NCBI RefSeq assembly: GCF_021650705.1
Contig: NZ_CP087138.1
Span: 2,418,001-2,482,000, forward strand
Origin: Pseudomonas sp. KNUC1026
GTDB lineage: Bacteria; Pseudomonadota; Gammaproteobacteria; Pseudomonadales; Pseudomonadaceae
Direction: 5' to 3'
Length of the DNA stretch: 64,000 nucleotides
Shown piece after piece: positions 1 through 8,768 of this stretch. Positions within the stretch are counted from its first letter, which is position 1; every line of letters begins with the position of its first letter. Under the pieces are notes generated by a model, which was given only the letters and a program-made list of their open reading frames with translations, ran no database searches and was not told the origin of the DNA. The position numbers and the translations under genes were made by a program.

Positions 1-155
1 GTGGCGTGCTCGCCACGGCGGTACAGGTAATCGAGCGCCTCGGCGCCATCGCGCATCACGATCACCTCGTTGGCCAACTGGCTGCGCTCGAGCGCCACCA
101 GTGTCAATTCCAGGTCGCGCGGGTTGTCTTCGACCAGCAGAATGGGTTTGAGCAT
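1..155 (-). CDS. CheY-like response regulator (3' part outside the window)
   Basis: The first 51 or so residues of a receiver-domain protein are visible, starting at the ATG at 153-155. The start [19 protein letters not shown] carries the acidic Mg2+-binding pocket (ED) that follows the first beta strand of receiver domains, and a later segment reads VIVMRDGAEALDYLY, which is typical of the short phytochrome-linked regulators (Rcp1-like). The phosphoacceptor Asp lies beyond the window edge. It begins 33 bases after the stop of the bacteriophytochrome gene on the same strand, so it is very likely its cognate regulator in one operon. No output domain can be judged because the gene is cut. Confidence 0.85.
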   Translation of the reverse strand, partial: MLKPILLVEDNPRDLELTLVALERSQLANEVIVMRDGAEALDYLYRRGEHA

Positions 156-188
156 GTTTGCCTCGTGAAAAGACCGGCGCGCGTCGCC

Positions 189-2429
189 TCAGGCGCGGCG
201 CGGCAATGCAAAATAGAAAGTGGCACCCTGCCCCGGTTGGCCATCGGCCCACACCCGGCCCTCATGGCGTTCGATGATTCGCCGCACGCTGGCGAGCCCG
301 ATCCCCGTACCCTCGAATTCTTCCATGCGGTGCAAGCGCTGGAACACCCCGAACAATTTGCCAGCATAGGCCATATCGAAGCCCACACCATTGTCACGCA
401 CATGCACAACGATCTCATCGCCCTCCTCGGCGGCACCGACCTCGATTACCGCAGGGTCGCGGCCGCGAGTGTACTTGATGGCATTGGACAGCAGGTTGCG
501 CAGTGCCAGGTGGATGAACGCCGCATCGGCGATCACCTTGGGCAACGGCTGTATCTGCCATTGCACGTTACGGCCTTGCAGGTCGGGTTCCATTTCGCGG
601 CGTGTGGCCTCTACCAGCGCACTCAGGTCGACGTCCGAGAGCCTGAGCGCAGAGCGGCCCATCTGGGAAAAACTCAGCAGGTTGTCGACCAGCGTGCCGG
701 CGAACCGCGCCGACTCGCCGATGTGTTCCAGAAAGCGCAGGCCACGCTCGGACAGCTTGCTGCCCTCGAAGTCGCTCAGCAATTCGGCGTAGCCCGCGAT
801 GTGCCGCAGCGGCGCGCGCAGGTCATGGGAAACGCTGTAGGAAAACGCTTCGAGTTCCTTGTTGGACTTCTTCAGCTCGCCTGCAAGCTGTGCGAGTTCT
901 TCGGCCTTGCGCAACACGATGCCGAGCACTGCGGTGCGCAGCTCCACGACACCTTCGACGACCATGGCGTCCCAACCCCGGCTATGGCCTTTGACCGTCT
1001 CTTCCCACTGCTCGAAACTCGCCCGCGGGTTGAGGCGGCCGTTGCCGTCGATGGGTTTTTCCGGGCGCCCGGCCCAGTTCACGGTGCGCCGCTGCTCCGG
1101 CTGGAACCAGATCAGGTAGTGGTTGTGCAACTCGGAGATCGCGACCGCCAGCACACCGGCGGCATGCTCGGCGAGCTCGGCCAGTTGCGGCACGTCGCGG
1201 CCGAGGTTGTCGGTAACGAACACCTCGCCGGCCAGCTCACGCTGGCTCAGCCATTTCACCAGGGCATCGACCTGCTGCTGCGGCGGCGTCTGGCCGAACA
1301 GGTCGCAGTGGCTGTCGGAGATCACTGCCGCACCCTGGGCGCCGGCGAAATCGAGAAAGGTCTCAGGCTGCGCCAGCAGCCCTTCACGAACGCTGTCGCG
1401 GTCGGCCATCGACGCCAGCAGGCTCACGATGCGCTGGCGCAGGCCGAGCAGGTGCTCGGTATCGGCCTGGGCTTCGCGCGCCTCGATCTGCAGAGACAGC
1501 ACGCTGCCGAGCAACTCGCAGGCCATGCGAACCTGGAAACCCACTGGCCGCGGGTTGCTGTCGTGGCAAGAGACCAGCCCCCAGAGGCGCCCGCGCACCA
1601 CGATGGAAATCGACATGGATGCCTGGGTGCCCATGTTGCGCATGTAGCGAAGGTGGACGGGCGAAACGCTGCGCAGCGCCGCATGGCTCATGTCCAGTGC
1701 GGCCCCGGTGCGCGGGTTGTTCGCCGGCACCAGCGGCGAAGCGTCGTAGTCGGCGTCTTCGATCACACGAATGCGGCTGGCGACGTACAGCGCACGGGCC
1801 TGGCTCGGAATATCGGACGCCGGAAAGCACAGCCCCAGGTAGCTGGGATAGCCGTCATCGGCGACCTCGGCCAGCACCAGGCCATTACCTTGTTCATCGA
1901 AGCGGTAGGCCTTGACCCTGCCAAAGCCGGTGATGCGTTTGAGCTCGTAGGCCACCAGCCGGCACAGCGCGTGGATGTCCTGGACTTCCTGCATCTGCCC
2001 GACGAAGGCGCGCACCAGCGGGTAAAGATGGCCATAGGCTGCGGCCACATCGCGGGCAGGCTCGAATTCGGCGATCAGCACCTGGTCCCAGGCGTGGGCA
2101 AGCATGGCGAAGCGCGACTGGGCGCGCCCCTTGAACATCAGGTCGCCCAGATGCACCGGGTGATGCTCGTCACGCGGCAGCGCGCCGAGCTTTCGCACCA
2201 CGTCCTCACCAAGCTCCAGGCACTGCTCCAGCGATTGGCCCAGCAACTGCGCAGGCTCCAGCCCCAGCCAGTCGCGCACGTTATCGCTAGCCTGCAATAC
2301 CTCGAACGTCAGCGGGTCGAGCACCAGCATGAAACCCTGAGGCTGGATGCTGCCTGGCACGTGGATCGGCTCCCGCGCGCACTGCTCGATAGCAACAGCC
2401 TGGGCGGCGGCCGAATCGGTCGAGTTCAA
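189..2429 (-). CDS. bphP: Bacteriophytochrome photosensor histidine kinase
   Basis: A red/far-red light sensing histidine kinase of 746 residues. From the chosen TTG start (2427-2429, behind a GGAG Shine-Dalgarno at 2437-2440) the order is PAS, GAF, PHY, HisKA and HATPase. Cys17 sits in CAREPIHVPGSIQPQG, the conserved biliverdin-attachment context of bacteriophytochromes. The GAF domain carries PASDIPSQAR near residue 203. The PHY tongue has a VNWAGRPEKP segment. The kinase H-box is SVSHDLRAPLRH with His near residue 535, followed by N and G boxes. A longer open frame runs upstream to 2519, but it has no start site of comparable quality and adds residues outside the family pattern. The response regulator follows directly. 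No heme oxygenase gene (bphO), which would make biliverdin, lies next to it inside the window. Confidence 0.93.
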   Translation of the reverse strand: MNSTDSAAAQAVAIEQCAREPIHVPGSIQPQGFMLVLDPLTFEVLQASDNVRDWLGLEPAQLLGQSLEQCLELGEDVVRKLGALPRDEHHPVHLGDLMFKGRAQSRFAMLAHAWDQVLIAEFEPARDVAAAYGHLYPLVRAFVGQMQEVQDIHALCRLVAYELKRITGFGRVKAYRFDEQGNGLVLAEVADDGYPSYLGLCFPASDIPSQARALYVASRIRVIEDADYDASPLVPANNPRTGAALDMSHAALRSVSPVHLRYMRNMGTQASMSISIVVRGRLWGLVSCHDSNPRPVGFQVRMACELLGSVLSLQIEAREAQADTEHLLGLRQRIVSLLASMADRDSVREGLLAQPETFLDFAGAQGAAVISDSHCDLFGQTPPQQQVDALVKWLSQRELAGEVFVTDNLGRDVPQLAELAEHAAGVLAVAISELHNHYLIWFQPEQRRTVNWAGRPEKPIDGNGRLNPRASFEQWEETVKGHSRGWDAMVVEGVVELRTAVLGIVLRKAEELAQLAGELKKSNKELEAFSYSVSHDLRAPLRHIAGYAELLSDFEGSKLSERGLRFLEHIGESARFAGTLVDNLLSFSQMGRSALRLSDVDLSALVEATRREMEPDLQGRNVQWQIQPLPKVIADAAFIHLALRNLLSNAIKYTRGRDPAVIEVGAAEEGDEIVVHVRDNGVGFDMAYAGKLFGVFQRLHRMEEFEGTGIGLASVRRIIERHEGRVWADGQPGQGATFYFALPRRA

Positions 2430-2646
2430 GGTAAAACTCCTTAAATAGGAATGCCCGGGCGAGCTCGGCCGGCCAAATGCGTACACCTTACCAGAGGTGT
2501 CCTTACAGAGTGAGAGCATTTCCCTGTACGGCAGCTATCGAGCGCGCCACTCGTCCTGGCACGCTGGTCGCATGAAAAGGAATGGTCTTGGAACCAATCA
2601 AAGTGCCATCAGTCAAATCCCCCGTTCAGGGAAGGATCACAAGACG

Positions 2647-2880
2647 ATGGCAAGGCTCAGGCATTTCCTCATTCAATACCGTTACAAGGGCGAATCCAGA
2701 AGCTTTGCGCAAAAGGACAGCCGCATGTCGGCGACCGATGCGTGGTACTACGCCTCGCTGCATTCCGGCGCCAACCGGCTGTACGGCATCTCGCTCAACC
2801 AGCACTCGCCCCAGGCGATGCGCATGCAGGCGCAGCAGTGCGGCGTCACCGAAGTAGGCTTTCACGAATTGCCCAGCTGA
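2647..2880 (+). CDS. Small conserved Pseudomonas-type protein (DUF6555-like)
   Basis: A 77-residue soluble protein starting MARLRHFLIQYRYKG, preceded by an AAGGA-type ribosome site about 11 bases upstream of ATG 2647. The body has an aromatic patch (DAWYYASLHSGANR) and ends VTEVGFHELPS. This layout, a beta strand first, a DAW..AS helix and a final V.EV.. strand, resembles the small Pseudomonas-restricted proteins grouped as DUF6555; that assignment is from memory and unverified. There is no signal peptide or membrane segment. It diverges from bphP, with about 220 bases between the two starts. Function unknown. Confidence 0.65.
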   Translation: MARLRHFLIQYRYKGESRSFAQKDSRMSATDAWYYASLHSGANRLYGISLNQHSPQAMRMQAQQCGVTEVGFHELPS

Positions 2881-2980
2881 AAACCTTGCTGTCACAGGCA
2901 GCCGAACGGCGCAATTCGCTTCATGGGTGCAACCCGTTTGTAATAGAGTCTGGGCGGTGATCTTCTAAAGGATGCCGACG

Positions 2981-3214
2981 ATGGTTGCCCATCTGCGTGT
3001 TGTACCCAACGACCGGACGCTCGATAGCTGGAAGTTGCACTGGATTCACGATGAAACCGCCATTCACTGCCGTCGCTGCCTGGCGGGGCAGTCGGTGTTC
3101 GATGCGAGCAAGCCGTTCGTGCATAACCCCGGTTGCGGCCGCGGCGATGAATTCGCTCACTACCCTTGGCAAGACCTCGCGGCCATTCTCAAAGCCCAGC
3201 TGCAGCAGGCCTGA
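2981..3214 (+). CDS. Small Cys-containing hypothetical protein
   Basis: A 77-residue protein if ATG 2981 is used; an in-frame ATG at 2972 overlaps the AAAGG ribosome site, so 2981 fits better. The sequence has HCRRC near residue 28 and a further Cys in NPGCGRG about 24 residues later, which could be three ligands of a small metal site. The C-terminus is helical (WQDLAAILKAQLQQA). It follows the previous small gene on the same strand after about 100 bases and may have its own promoter. I do not recognise the family. Confidence 0.5.
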   Translation: MVAHLRVVPNDRTLDSWKLHWIHDETAIHCRRCLAGQSVFDASKPFVHNPGCGRGDEFAHYPWQDLAAILKAQLQQA

Positions 3215-3367
3215 GTTTCGTAACAGCGGCGCTGGCCGGCTCGTTAGCGCCCCGGTAGCCACGACCACCTATCGCACCGGCCCCAAGCCCGCAAAACTTC
3301 CTCCCGCACAGCCTCTCACACTCAGTATCCGCCCGAGCGGATCCACCAGTGACAGGAGGAAGTGAAC

Positions 3368-3544
3368 ATGTCCACGACATCCAGCAAAAACCCTGGCAAC
3401 TTCGCAAACGACCGTGCTCGCGCATCCGCCGCGGGCAAGAAAGGCGGCCACAACTCCGGCGGCAACTTTGCCCGTGACACCGCGCGCGCCTCCGAAGCCG
3501 GGCGCAAAGGTGGCATGAACAGCCGCAATCGCGACAAGTCCTGA
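3368..3544 (+). CDS. KGG-repeat stress-induced protein
   Basis: A 58-residue, very basic and hydrophilic protein built from two copies of the KGG motif: NFANDRARASAAGKKGG and NFARDTARASEAGRKGG. This is the signature of the con-10/YciG/GsiB family of general-stress proteins, which are thought to be hydrophilin-like protectants. The ATG at 3368 lies 7 bases after a strong AGGAGGA ribosome site (3354-3360). An in-frame GTG at 3362 is too close to that site. In pseudomonads such genes are often under stationary-phase control, which is family knowledge; I did not identify a promoter. Confidence 0.88.
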   Translation: MSTTSSKNPGNFANDRARASAAGKKGGHNSGGNFARDTARASEAGRKGGMNSRNRDKS

Positions 3545-3689
3545 AGCCTCGGGCCAGGCGCGCAGCTCCGACCGCTGCACCTGGCCTGCCCTCCCCACAT
3601 TCGCGCTAAACAACCCCGCCCCCTTGCCGATATCTCCAGTTAGCGAGCACGCCCATGCGCGGTGCCCGTATCGAATGCTGGAGAGCGCC

Positions 3690-3947
3690 GTGGAAGATAT
3701 CTTTTTGTTGGTCGAGCACAGCCGTGACCGCGGCGAAGTGCATGTACTGGGCTGGTTCTCAACCGAAACCGAGGCCCGTGAAGCGGCGCAGGCGCTGGAA
3801 TGGCAAGCCTATCGCACTGCCCTGAAGATAAAGGGCGTAAGCCATGGCGCCGTGCCGCCGGGCGAAGCCACCTATCGCCGCTACTGGGTCAAGGGCATCT
3901 CGCGCTATCACGCCAACACGCTGACCGCCTCTGGCACGCTTCATTGA
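3690..3947 (+). CDS. Small hypothetical protein
   Basis: An 85-residue protein read from GTG 3690, which has a GGAG seven bases upstream. The open frame extends back to 3624 with an ATG at 3675, so the start is uncertain. The sequence runs VEDIFLLVEHSRDRGEVHVLGWF, then a helix rich in Glu and Ala, and ends in a basic/aromatic part (YRRYWVKGISRYH). The shape suggests a small alpha/beta protein that compares a measured value with a helix, but no family is recognised. It stands between the KGG gene and the HD-GYP gene. Confidence 0.5.
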   Translation: MEDIFLLVEHSRDRGEVHVLGWFSTETEAREAAQALEWQAYRTALKIKGVSHGAVPPGEATYRRYWVKGISRYHANTLTASGTLH

Positions 3948-4048
3948 ACGATCGTACCCGGAATATCCCTGGCAGTAATATCACTTTGATGGTATCGCTA
4001 TAGCCTGTAGTTCGAACGCAGCCGACAGGGCGCTCGAGGAGAATCATC

Positions 4049-5263
4049 GTGCTGAGGCACATCCGTATCGATCAGCTCCAGGTGGGGATGTTCATTCACG
4101 AGCTGGATGGCAACTGGCTTGATCATCCGTTCTGGAAAACACGCTTTCTGCTGACGCGTTCCCAGGATCTGGACAAACTGCTCGCCGCAGGCATCCAGAC
4201 GCTGCGCATCGACGTGAGCAAGGGCCTGGACGTCCCATCGGCAAGCGAACCGGCAGAGTGCGTGCCCATCGCCGAGCCCGCGCCTGCCGACCCCGTACCC
4301 CGGCCCGAACGCCTGGAGTTGCGCGCCGAACTGCCCCAGGCCTTGCGCCTGCTGGCAGGTTCCAAAGCTGCGGTGACAGCGATGTTCAACGATGCCCGCC
4401 TGGGCAAGGCAGTCGACGCCGCGCGGGTCAATGAAGTGGTCTCGCAGATTTCCGCCTCGGTGTTGCGCAACCCCAGCGCAATGATCAGCCTGGCCCGCCT
4501 GAAGCGGGCCGATGACTACACCTACATGCACTCGGTCGCCGTCTGCGCGCTGATGATCGCATTGGGCCGCTCGCTGAAGCTGCCCGAGGACCAGGTCACC
4601 CAGGCCGGCACCGCCGGGCTGCTGCACGATATCGGCAAACTTGCGATCCCCGACGAAATCCTCAACAAGCCTGGGCGCCTCACCGACGAAGAGTTCCGCA
4701 CCATCAAGCAGCACCCGCAGGAGGGCTGCCGCATCCTTCAGCAAACCTGCGATGTAGGCAGCGTGGCCCTGGATGTGTGCATGCACCACCACGAAAAAGT
4801 GGATGGCAGCGGTTACCCCTATGGCCTTGCCGGCGAGCAGATCAGCCTGTTCGCGCGCATGGGCGCGGTGTGCGATGTGTATGACGCCATTACCTCACAG
4901 CGCTCCTATAAATCCAGCTGGGACCCGGCCGTGTCGATCAGCCGTATGGCCGAATGGCGCGGGCATTTCGACAACGATGTGCTGCATGCCTTCGTGCGCT
5001 GCGTGGGCATCTACCCGGTCGGTGCGCTCGTGCGCCTGCAAAGCGGGCGCCTGGGTGTGGTGGTGGAGCAGCACGAGCAGTCTCTGCTGACACCCAAGGT
5101 GAATGTGTTCTTTTCCACGCGCTCCAACCTGCCACTGCCTCGGCAGGTCATCGACCTCAGCCAGCCCGGCTGCAACGACCGTATCGTTGGCCGCGAGAAC
5201 TCGGAAAACTGGGGCTTCCGCCAACTGGACGACCTGTGGGCAGGCCCCTATCTGCCGGCTTGA
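4049..5263 (+). CDS. HD-GYP domain c-di-GMP phosphodiesterase (DUF3391 + HD-GYP)
   Basis: A 404-residue cytoplasmic protein. Residues 1-100 match the DUF3391 N-terminal domain usually paired with HD-GYP (IRIDQLQVGMFI, then LDGNWLDHPFW). The catalytic domain has HDIGK at about 193-197, a preceding His in YTYMHS near 161, HHEKVDGSGYP near 247-257 and a following DVYDAITSQRSYK. All HD and GYP residues are present, so it should hydrolyse cyclic di-GMP. The GTG start at 4049 is preceded by GAGGA. It is monocistronic and is followed by a strong terminator. It has no transmembrane or receiver domain, so what regulates it is not evident. Confidence 0.92.
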   Translation: MLRHIRIDQLQVGMFIHELDGNWLDHPFWKTRFLLTRSQDLDKLLAAGIQTLRIDVSKGLDVPSASEPAECVPIAEPAPADPVPRPERLELRAELPQALRLLAGSKAAVTAMFNDARLGKAVDAARVNEVVSQISASVLRNPSAMISLARLKRADDYTYMHSVAVCALMIALGRSLKLPEDQVTQAGTAGLLHDIGKLAIPDEILNKPGRLTDEEFRTIKQHPQEGCRILQQTCDVGSVALDVCMHHHEKVDGSGYPYGLAGEQISLFARMGAVCDVYDAITSQRSYKSSWDPAVSISRMAEWRGHFDNDVLHAFVRCVGIYPVGALVRLQSGRLGVVVEQHEQSLLTPKVNVFFSTRSNLPLPRQVIDLSQPGCNDRIVGRENSENWGFRQLDDLWAGPYLPA

Positions 5264-5391
5264 GGCTGCCCGCGCTATCAAGAGCGGCCAATTTAAATCG
5301 CAATCCGACACAACCTTCATTCGGCTTTCACGCCTTCTTCACACCCACTGAGCGATCCTGAGCTCCCCATGTGTGATTCAAAGCGTTTATT

Positions 5392-5415
5392 GCCCGCTTC
5401 GGCGGGCTTTCTTTT
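5392..5415 (+). terminator. Rho-independent terminator after the HD-GYP gene
   Basis: A perfect 6-bp stem GCCCGC / GCGGGC with a TTCG tetraloop, followed at once by TTTCTTTT. It ends the HD-GYP transcript. The stretch 5264-5583 holds no other gene: the terminator is the only clear element, and the last 170 bases should carry the transketolase promoter, which I could not place with confidence. Confidence 0.85.
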
Positions 5416-5583
5416 GCCCGCAATTTGAGTTCCCCCTCTCCCGGCGTTCTTCTCAAAGCTCCCTTGGCCAAACCGCTGAGTCGATCCAGGCAACTTCGGC
5501 ATCCACGGCAAGGTCCCCTGAGCATTCCCCAAGGCTGTGGCGCCCTGCCACAGGCCGTACGATTGTTCACAGGAGCAGCTTCG

Positions 5584-7641
5584 ATGCCTGATACCTCCCA
5601 CTCCGACCTGGATCGCCTGTGCACCGACACCATCCGTACCTTGAGCATGGACGCGGTGCAAAAGGCCAACTCCGGCCACCCGGGCACGCCCATGGCGCTG
5701 GCGCCGGTGGGCTATACCCTCTGGAAAGGCTTCTTGCGCTATCACCCCGACCAACCCGACTGGCCGAACCGCGACCGTTTCGTGCTGTCCGCCGGGCACG
5801 CCTCGATGCTGCTGTATTCGCTGTTGCACCTGGCTGGCGTGGTGGAAGTGGATACCGAAGGCAAACGCACCGGCTCGCCGGCAGTGAGCCTCGATGATAT
5901 CCGCCAGTTCCGCCAGATGAGCTCGAAAACCCCCGGCCACCCCGAATACCGCATGACCACCGGCGTTGAGACCACCACGGGCCCGCTTGGCCAGGGTTGC
6001 GCCAACAGCGTGGGCATGGCCATGGCCTCGCATTGGCTGGGTGAGCACTTCAACCAGCCGCAGGCGACGTTGTTCGATTACGACACCTATGTGATCTGCG
6101 GCGATGGCGACATGATGGAAGGTATCAGCGGTGAGGCAGCCTCGCTTGCCGGGCACCTGAAGCTTGCGAACCTGTGCTGGATCTACGACAACAACACCAT
6201 CAGCATCGAAGGCCACACCGAGCTTGCCTTCAGCGAGAACGTCATCACCCGTTTCGCCGGCTACGGCTGGAACACCCTGCACGTCAAGGACGCCAACGAC
6301 ACCGAGGCGCTGGCGCAGGCCTTGCACACCTTCAAGGCGCACACCGATGCCCCGACGCTGATCGTGGTCGACAGCGTCATCGGCTATGGCTCTCCCAACA
6401 AGCACAACACCGCTGCGGCGCATGGCGAGGCTCTGGGTGAAGAAGAAGTGCGCCTGACCAAGCAGGCCTACGGCTGGAAGCACGACGAGCCCTTCTATGT
6501 ACCGGATGCTGCGCGCATCCACCTGCGCGATGCGCTGCGCGAGCGCAACCAGGAAGCCTACGACGACTGGAAACAAGCGCGCGACCACTTGCAACAGGCG
6601 CAGCCCGCGCTGGCCGAGCAACTGCAGCGGTTGCTGGCAGGCCAGCTGCCCAAAGGCTGGGACAGTGCGCCGCTCGCCTTCGACACAGACGAAAAAGGCA
6701 TCGCCAGCCGACAGGCCGGCGGCCAGGTGCTCAATGCCTTTGCTGAACGTATCGACTGGTTGCTCGGCGGCTCGGCTGACCTCTCGCCCTCGACCAAGAC
6801 CAACCTCACTTTCGACGGTGCCGGTAGCTTCCAGGCTGGCCATTACGATGGCCGCAACCTGCATTTCGGCGTGCGCGAGCACTCGATGGGCGCCATCGCC
6901 AACGGCCTTGCACTGAGTTACCTGCGCCCCTACACCTCGACCTTCCTGGTGTTCAGCGACTACATGAAGCCGCCGATCCGCCTGGCAGCGATCATGGAGC
7001 TGCCGGTGGTGTTCGTCTTCACCCACGACTCCATCGGGGTGGGCGAGGACGGCCCCACGCACCAGCCCATCGAGCAAATGGCGCAACTGCGGGCCACTCC
7101 TGGCTTGCTGACCCTGCGCCCAGGCGACGCCAACGAGGTAACACAGGTCTGGAAGCTGGCCCTGGCGCAAACCCATCGCCCCAGCGCCATCGTGCTGTCG
7201 CGCCAGCCCCTTCCGACTCTGGACCGCAACCTCTATGCCAGCGCCGATGGCGTTAGCGAAGGCGCCTACGTGCTGGCCGAGGCCGAAGGCGGCGACGCTC
7301 AGGTGATTCTGTTGGCGACCGGCAGCGAGCTGTCGTTGGCCGTGCAGGCGCGTACTCAACTGCAGGCCGATGGGGTCCGCACGCGGGTGGTGTCGATGCC
7401 CAGCTGGGAGCTGTTCGAGGAACAGCCCCAGGCGTACAAGGATCAGGTGCTGCCACCGGCAATCACCGCGCGCGTGGCGGTCGAACAGGCAGGCCCGATC
7501 GGCTGGGACCGTTATGTGGGCCACCAGGGTGAAAAGGTGGTGATGAACAGCTTCGGCGCCTCGGCGCCAATCGCCAAGCTCCAGGCCCAGTTCGGCTTCA
7601 CCGTGGAGAACCTGGTCAAGGTGGCCAAGCAAGTGTTGTGA
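5584..7641 (+). CDS. tkt: Transketolase
   Basis: A 685-residue transketolase, the thiamine-diphosphate enzyme that moves two-carbon units in the pentose phosphate pathway. The N-terminal half has KANSGHPGTPMALAPVGYTLW, GPLGQG, and the diphosphate/Mg2+ motif GDGDMMEGISGEAAS followed by IYDNN. The central part has GSADLSPSTKT and FGVREHSMGAIANG. It also has THDSIGVGEDGPTHQPIEQ and a C-terminal transketolase domain. ATG 5584 follows AGGAGC at 5571-5576. The usual Pseudomonas tktA sits in a metK/epd neighbourhood. Here it stands alone between an HD-GYP gene and a VOC gene, so it may be a second transketolase copy. The opposite strand carries a long but non-coding open frame over the same bases. 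Confidence 0.95.
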   Translation: MPDTSHSDLDRLCTDTIRTLSMDAVQKANSGHPGTPMALAPVGYTLWKGFLRYHPDQPDWPNRDRFVLSAGHASMLLYSLLHLAGVVEVDTEGKRTGSPAVSLDDIRQFRQMSSKTPGHPEYRMTTGVETTTGPLGQGCANSVGMAMASHWLGEHFNQPQATLFDYDTYVICGDGDMMEGISGEAASLAGHLKLANLCWIYDNNTISIEGHTELAFSENVITRFAGYGWNTLHVKDANDTEALAQALHTFKAHTDAPTLIVVDSVIGYGSPNKHNTAAAHGEALGEEEVRLTKQAYGWKHDEPFYVPDAARIHLRDALRERNQEAYDDWKQARDHLQQAQPALAEQLQRLLAGQLPKGWDSAPLAFDTDEKGIASRQAGGQVLNAFAERIDWLLGGSADLSPSTKTNLTFDGAGSFQAGHYDGRNLHFGVREHSMGAIANGLALSYLRPYTSTFLVFSDYMKPPIRLAAIMELPVVFVFTHDSIGVGEDGPTHQPIEQMAQLRATPGLLTLRPGDANEVTQVWKLALAQTHRPSAIVLSRQPLPTLDRNLYASADGVSEGAYVLAEAEGGDAQVILLATGSELSLAVQARTQLQADGVRTRVVSMPSWELFEEQPQAYKDQVLPPAITARVAVEQAGPIGWDRYVGHQGEKVVMNSFGASAPIAKLQAQFGFTVENLVKVAKQVL

Positions 7642-7732
7642 CCAAGCGGCGGCAGTGCCGGGGATCGCACAACTGCAATGCGCCCTCGCTACACTGCCGT
7701 CGCTACCGCAGCCATCGTGCAAGGAGCCATAC

Positions 7733-8133
7733 ATGTACAGCCATATCATTCTGGGCGCGCGACCTGCACGCACTCATCGATTTCTACACTCCAGTGCTGC
7801 ATGCCCTGGGCCTGGTGCGGCTTGACGATGAGAACGACAGCGGCCCGCAGGGCGCGGGCTGGCACCTGCCGGGCCAGCCCTGGCCACAGTTCTACCTGCA
7901 AAAACCGTGGAACGGCCAACCTGCCGGTGCTGGCAACGGCACTCAGGTGAGCTTTCGTGCGCGCAGCCGTGCGCAGGTGGACGCGGCCTGGGCGGCCGCG
8001 ACACTCGGCGGCGGCCAGGACGAAGGCCCGCCAGGGCTGCGCCCGCACTATGGCCCTGATTATTCACGGGGCCTATTGCCGGGACCCTGAAGGGCACAAG
8101 TTGTGTTTCGTTTATGTAGAGGCGTTCGCCTAG
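7733..8133 (+). CDS. VOC/glyoxalase-family protein, broken by two frameshifts
   Basis: A small VOC (vicinal oxygen chelate) protein of about 133 residues. It starts at ATG 7733 behind AAGGAG with MYSHIILG. It continues in another frame with ARDLHALIDFYTPVLHALGL and, after a second shift, with HGAYCRDPEGHKLCFVYV, the usual C-terminal strand with its metal-ligand Glu region. The first break lies in the GC run at 7757-7764 (two bases missing or one extra). The second is an apparent extra T at 7-base context TATTCAC, 8063-8064. Both are small indels in an otherwise perfect domain, so sequencing error is likely. It follows transketolase after about 90 bases; its substrate is unknown. Confidence 0.75.
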
Positions 8134-8188
8134 GGGCGGTGCGGGCTGTATCAGGGCGAAGCGTGCCCAGGTGCAGGCCGTTGGCCGG

Positions 8189-8768
8189 TCAATCCAGGCC
8201 CTGCGCCGCGCCCCACACTTCCAGCCAGAAATCCTGCTCGCGGTGGCTGGCCAGCTTCTCCAGGCCCAGCCCCTGCTCCAGCGCCCAATGCACCTGCTCA
8301 CCCTGCTGCGGTGCCCCCTCGATCAGGGTGCAGCCAGTGACAGGCCAGCACATGCCCGCCCTCAGCCAGGCTGGCCGCAGCGCGCTCGACGACCTGAACC
8401 CAGGCCTGAGGGTCCAGGTAGTAACCCATCTCGCTCAATACGATCAGGTCGAAATGGCCAGCTGGCCATGCCTGCGGCAGGCCGCCCTGGCAGACTTCGA
8501 CGTGCTCGAAAGGCGCCAGCCGCGCCGTCGCAAGTTCAACTGCGCGCGGCGTGAGGTCCATGGCCAGCAAGCTGTCGCAACGCTGCGCCAAGGCCTGGCT
8601 GAGCACCCCGTTGGCGCACCCGGGCTCGAAGGCTCGGGCGTAGTACTGGCGTGGCAGGCAGGCCAGGGTCAGGTCACGCTTGCGCTGTTCGTACCAGCGG
8701 CGGTCGAAGGCCCAAGGGTCATCGCTGTGTTCGAACAGTTCGCGGAAATAGTCGGCAGGCGTGCTCAT
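8189..8768 (-). CDS. Class I SAM-dependent methyltransferase (NodS-like), frameshifted near the C-terminus
   Basis: About 192 residues. The start MSTPADYFRELFEHSDDPW and FEPGCANGVLSQALA (the AdoMet-binding glycine loop) identify a class I methyltransferase of the NodS/DUF43-like kind. A following LLAMDLTPRAV supplies the acidic end of beta-2. The frame breaks at about 8325: reading HWLHP and then, one base off, IEGAPQQGEQVHWALEQGLGL to the stop at 8189. One extra base explains it. The start overlaps the PIG-L stop by 4 bases (ATGA), so the two are translationally coupled. Together with the acyl-CoA dehydrogenase it forms a three-gene unit. Confidence 0.85.

Noticed and set aside
6..2444. An 812-codon open frame on the plus strand over bphP
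   Set aside because: It is the complement of a G+C-rich gene; its protein is Arg/His/Gln-rich with no domain, while bphP on the minus strand is fully conserved.
5317..7773. An 818-codon open frame on the minus strand over transketolase
   Set aside because: Low-complexity His/Gln/Gly-rich product; transketolase motifs are complete on the plus strand.
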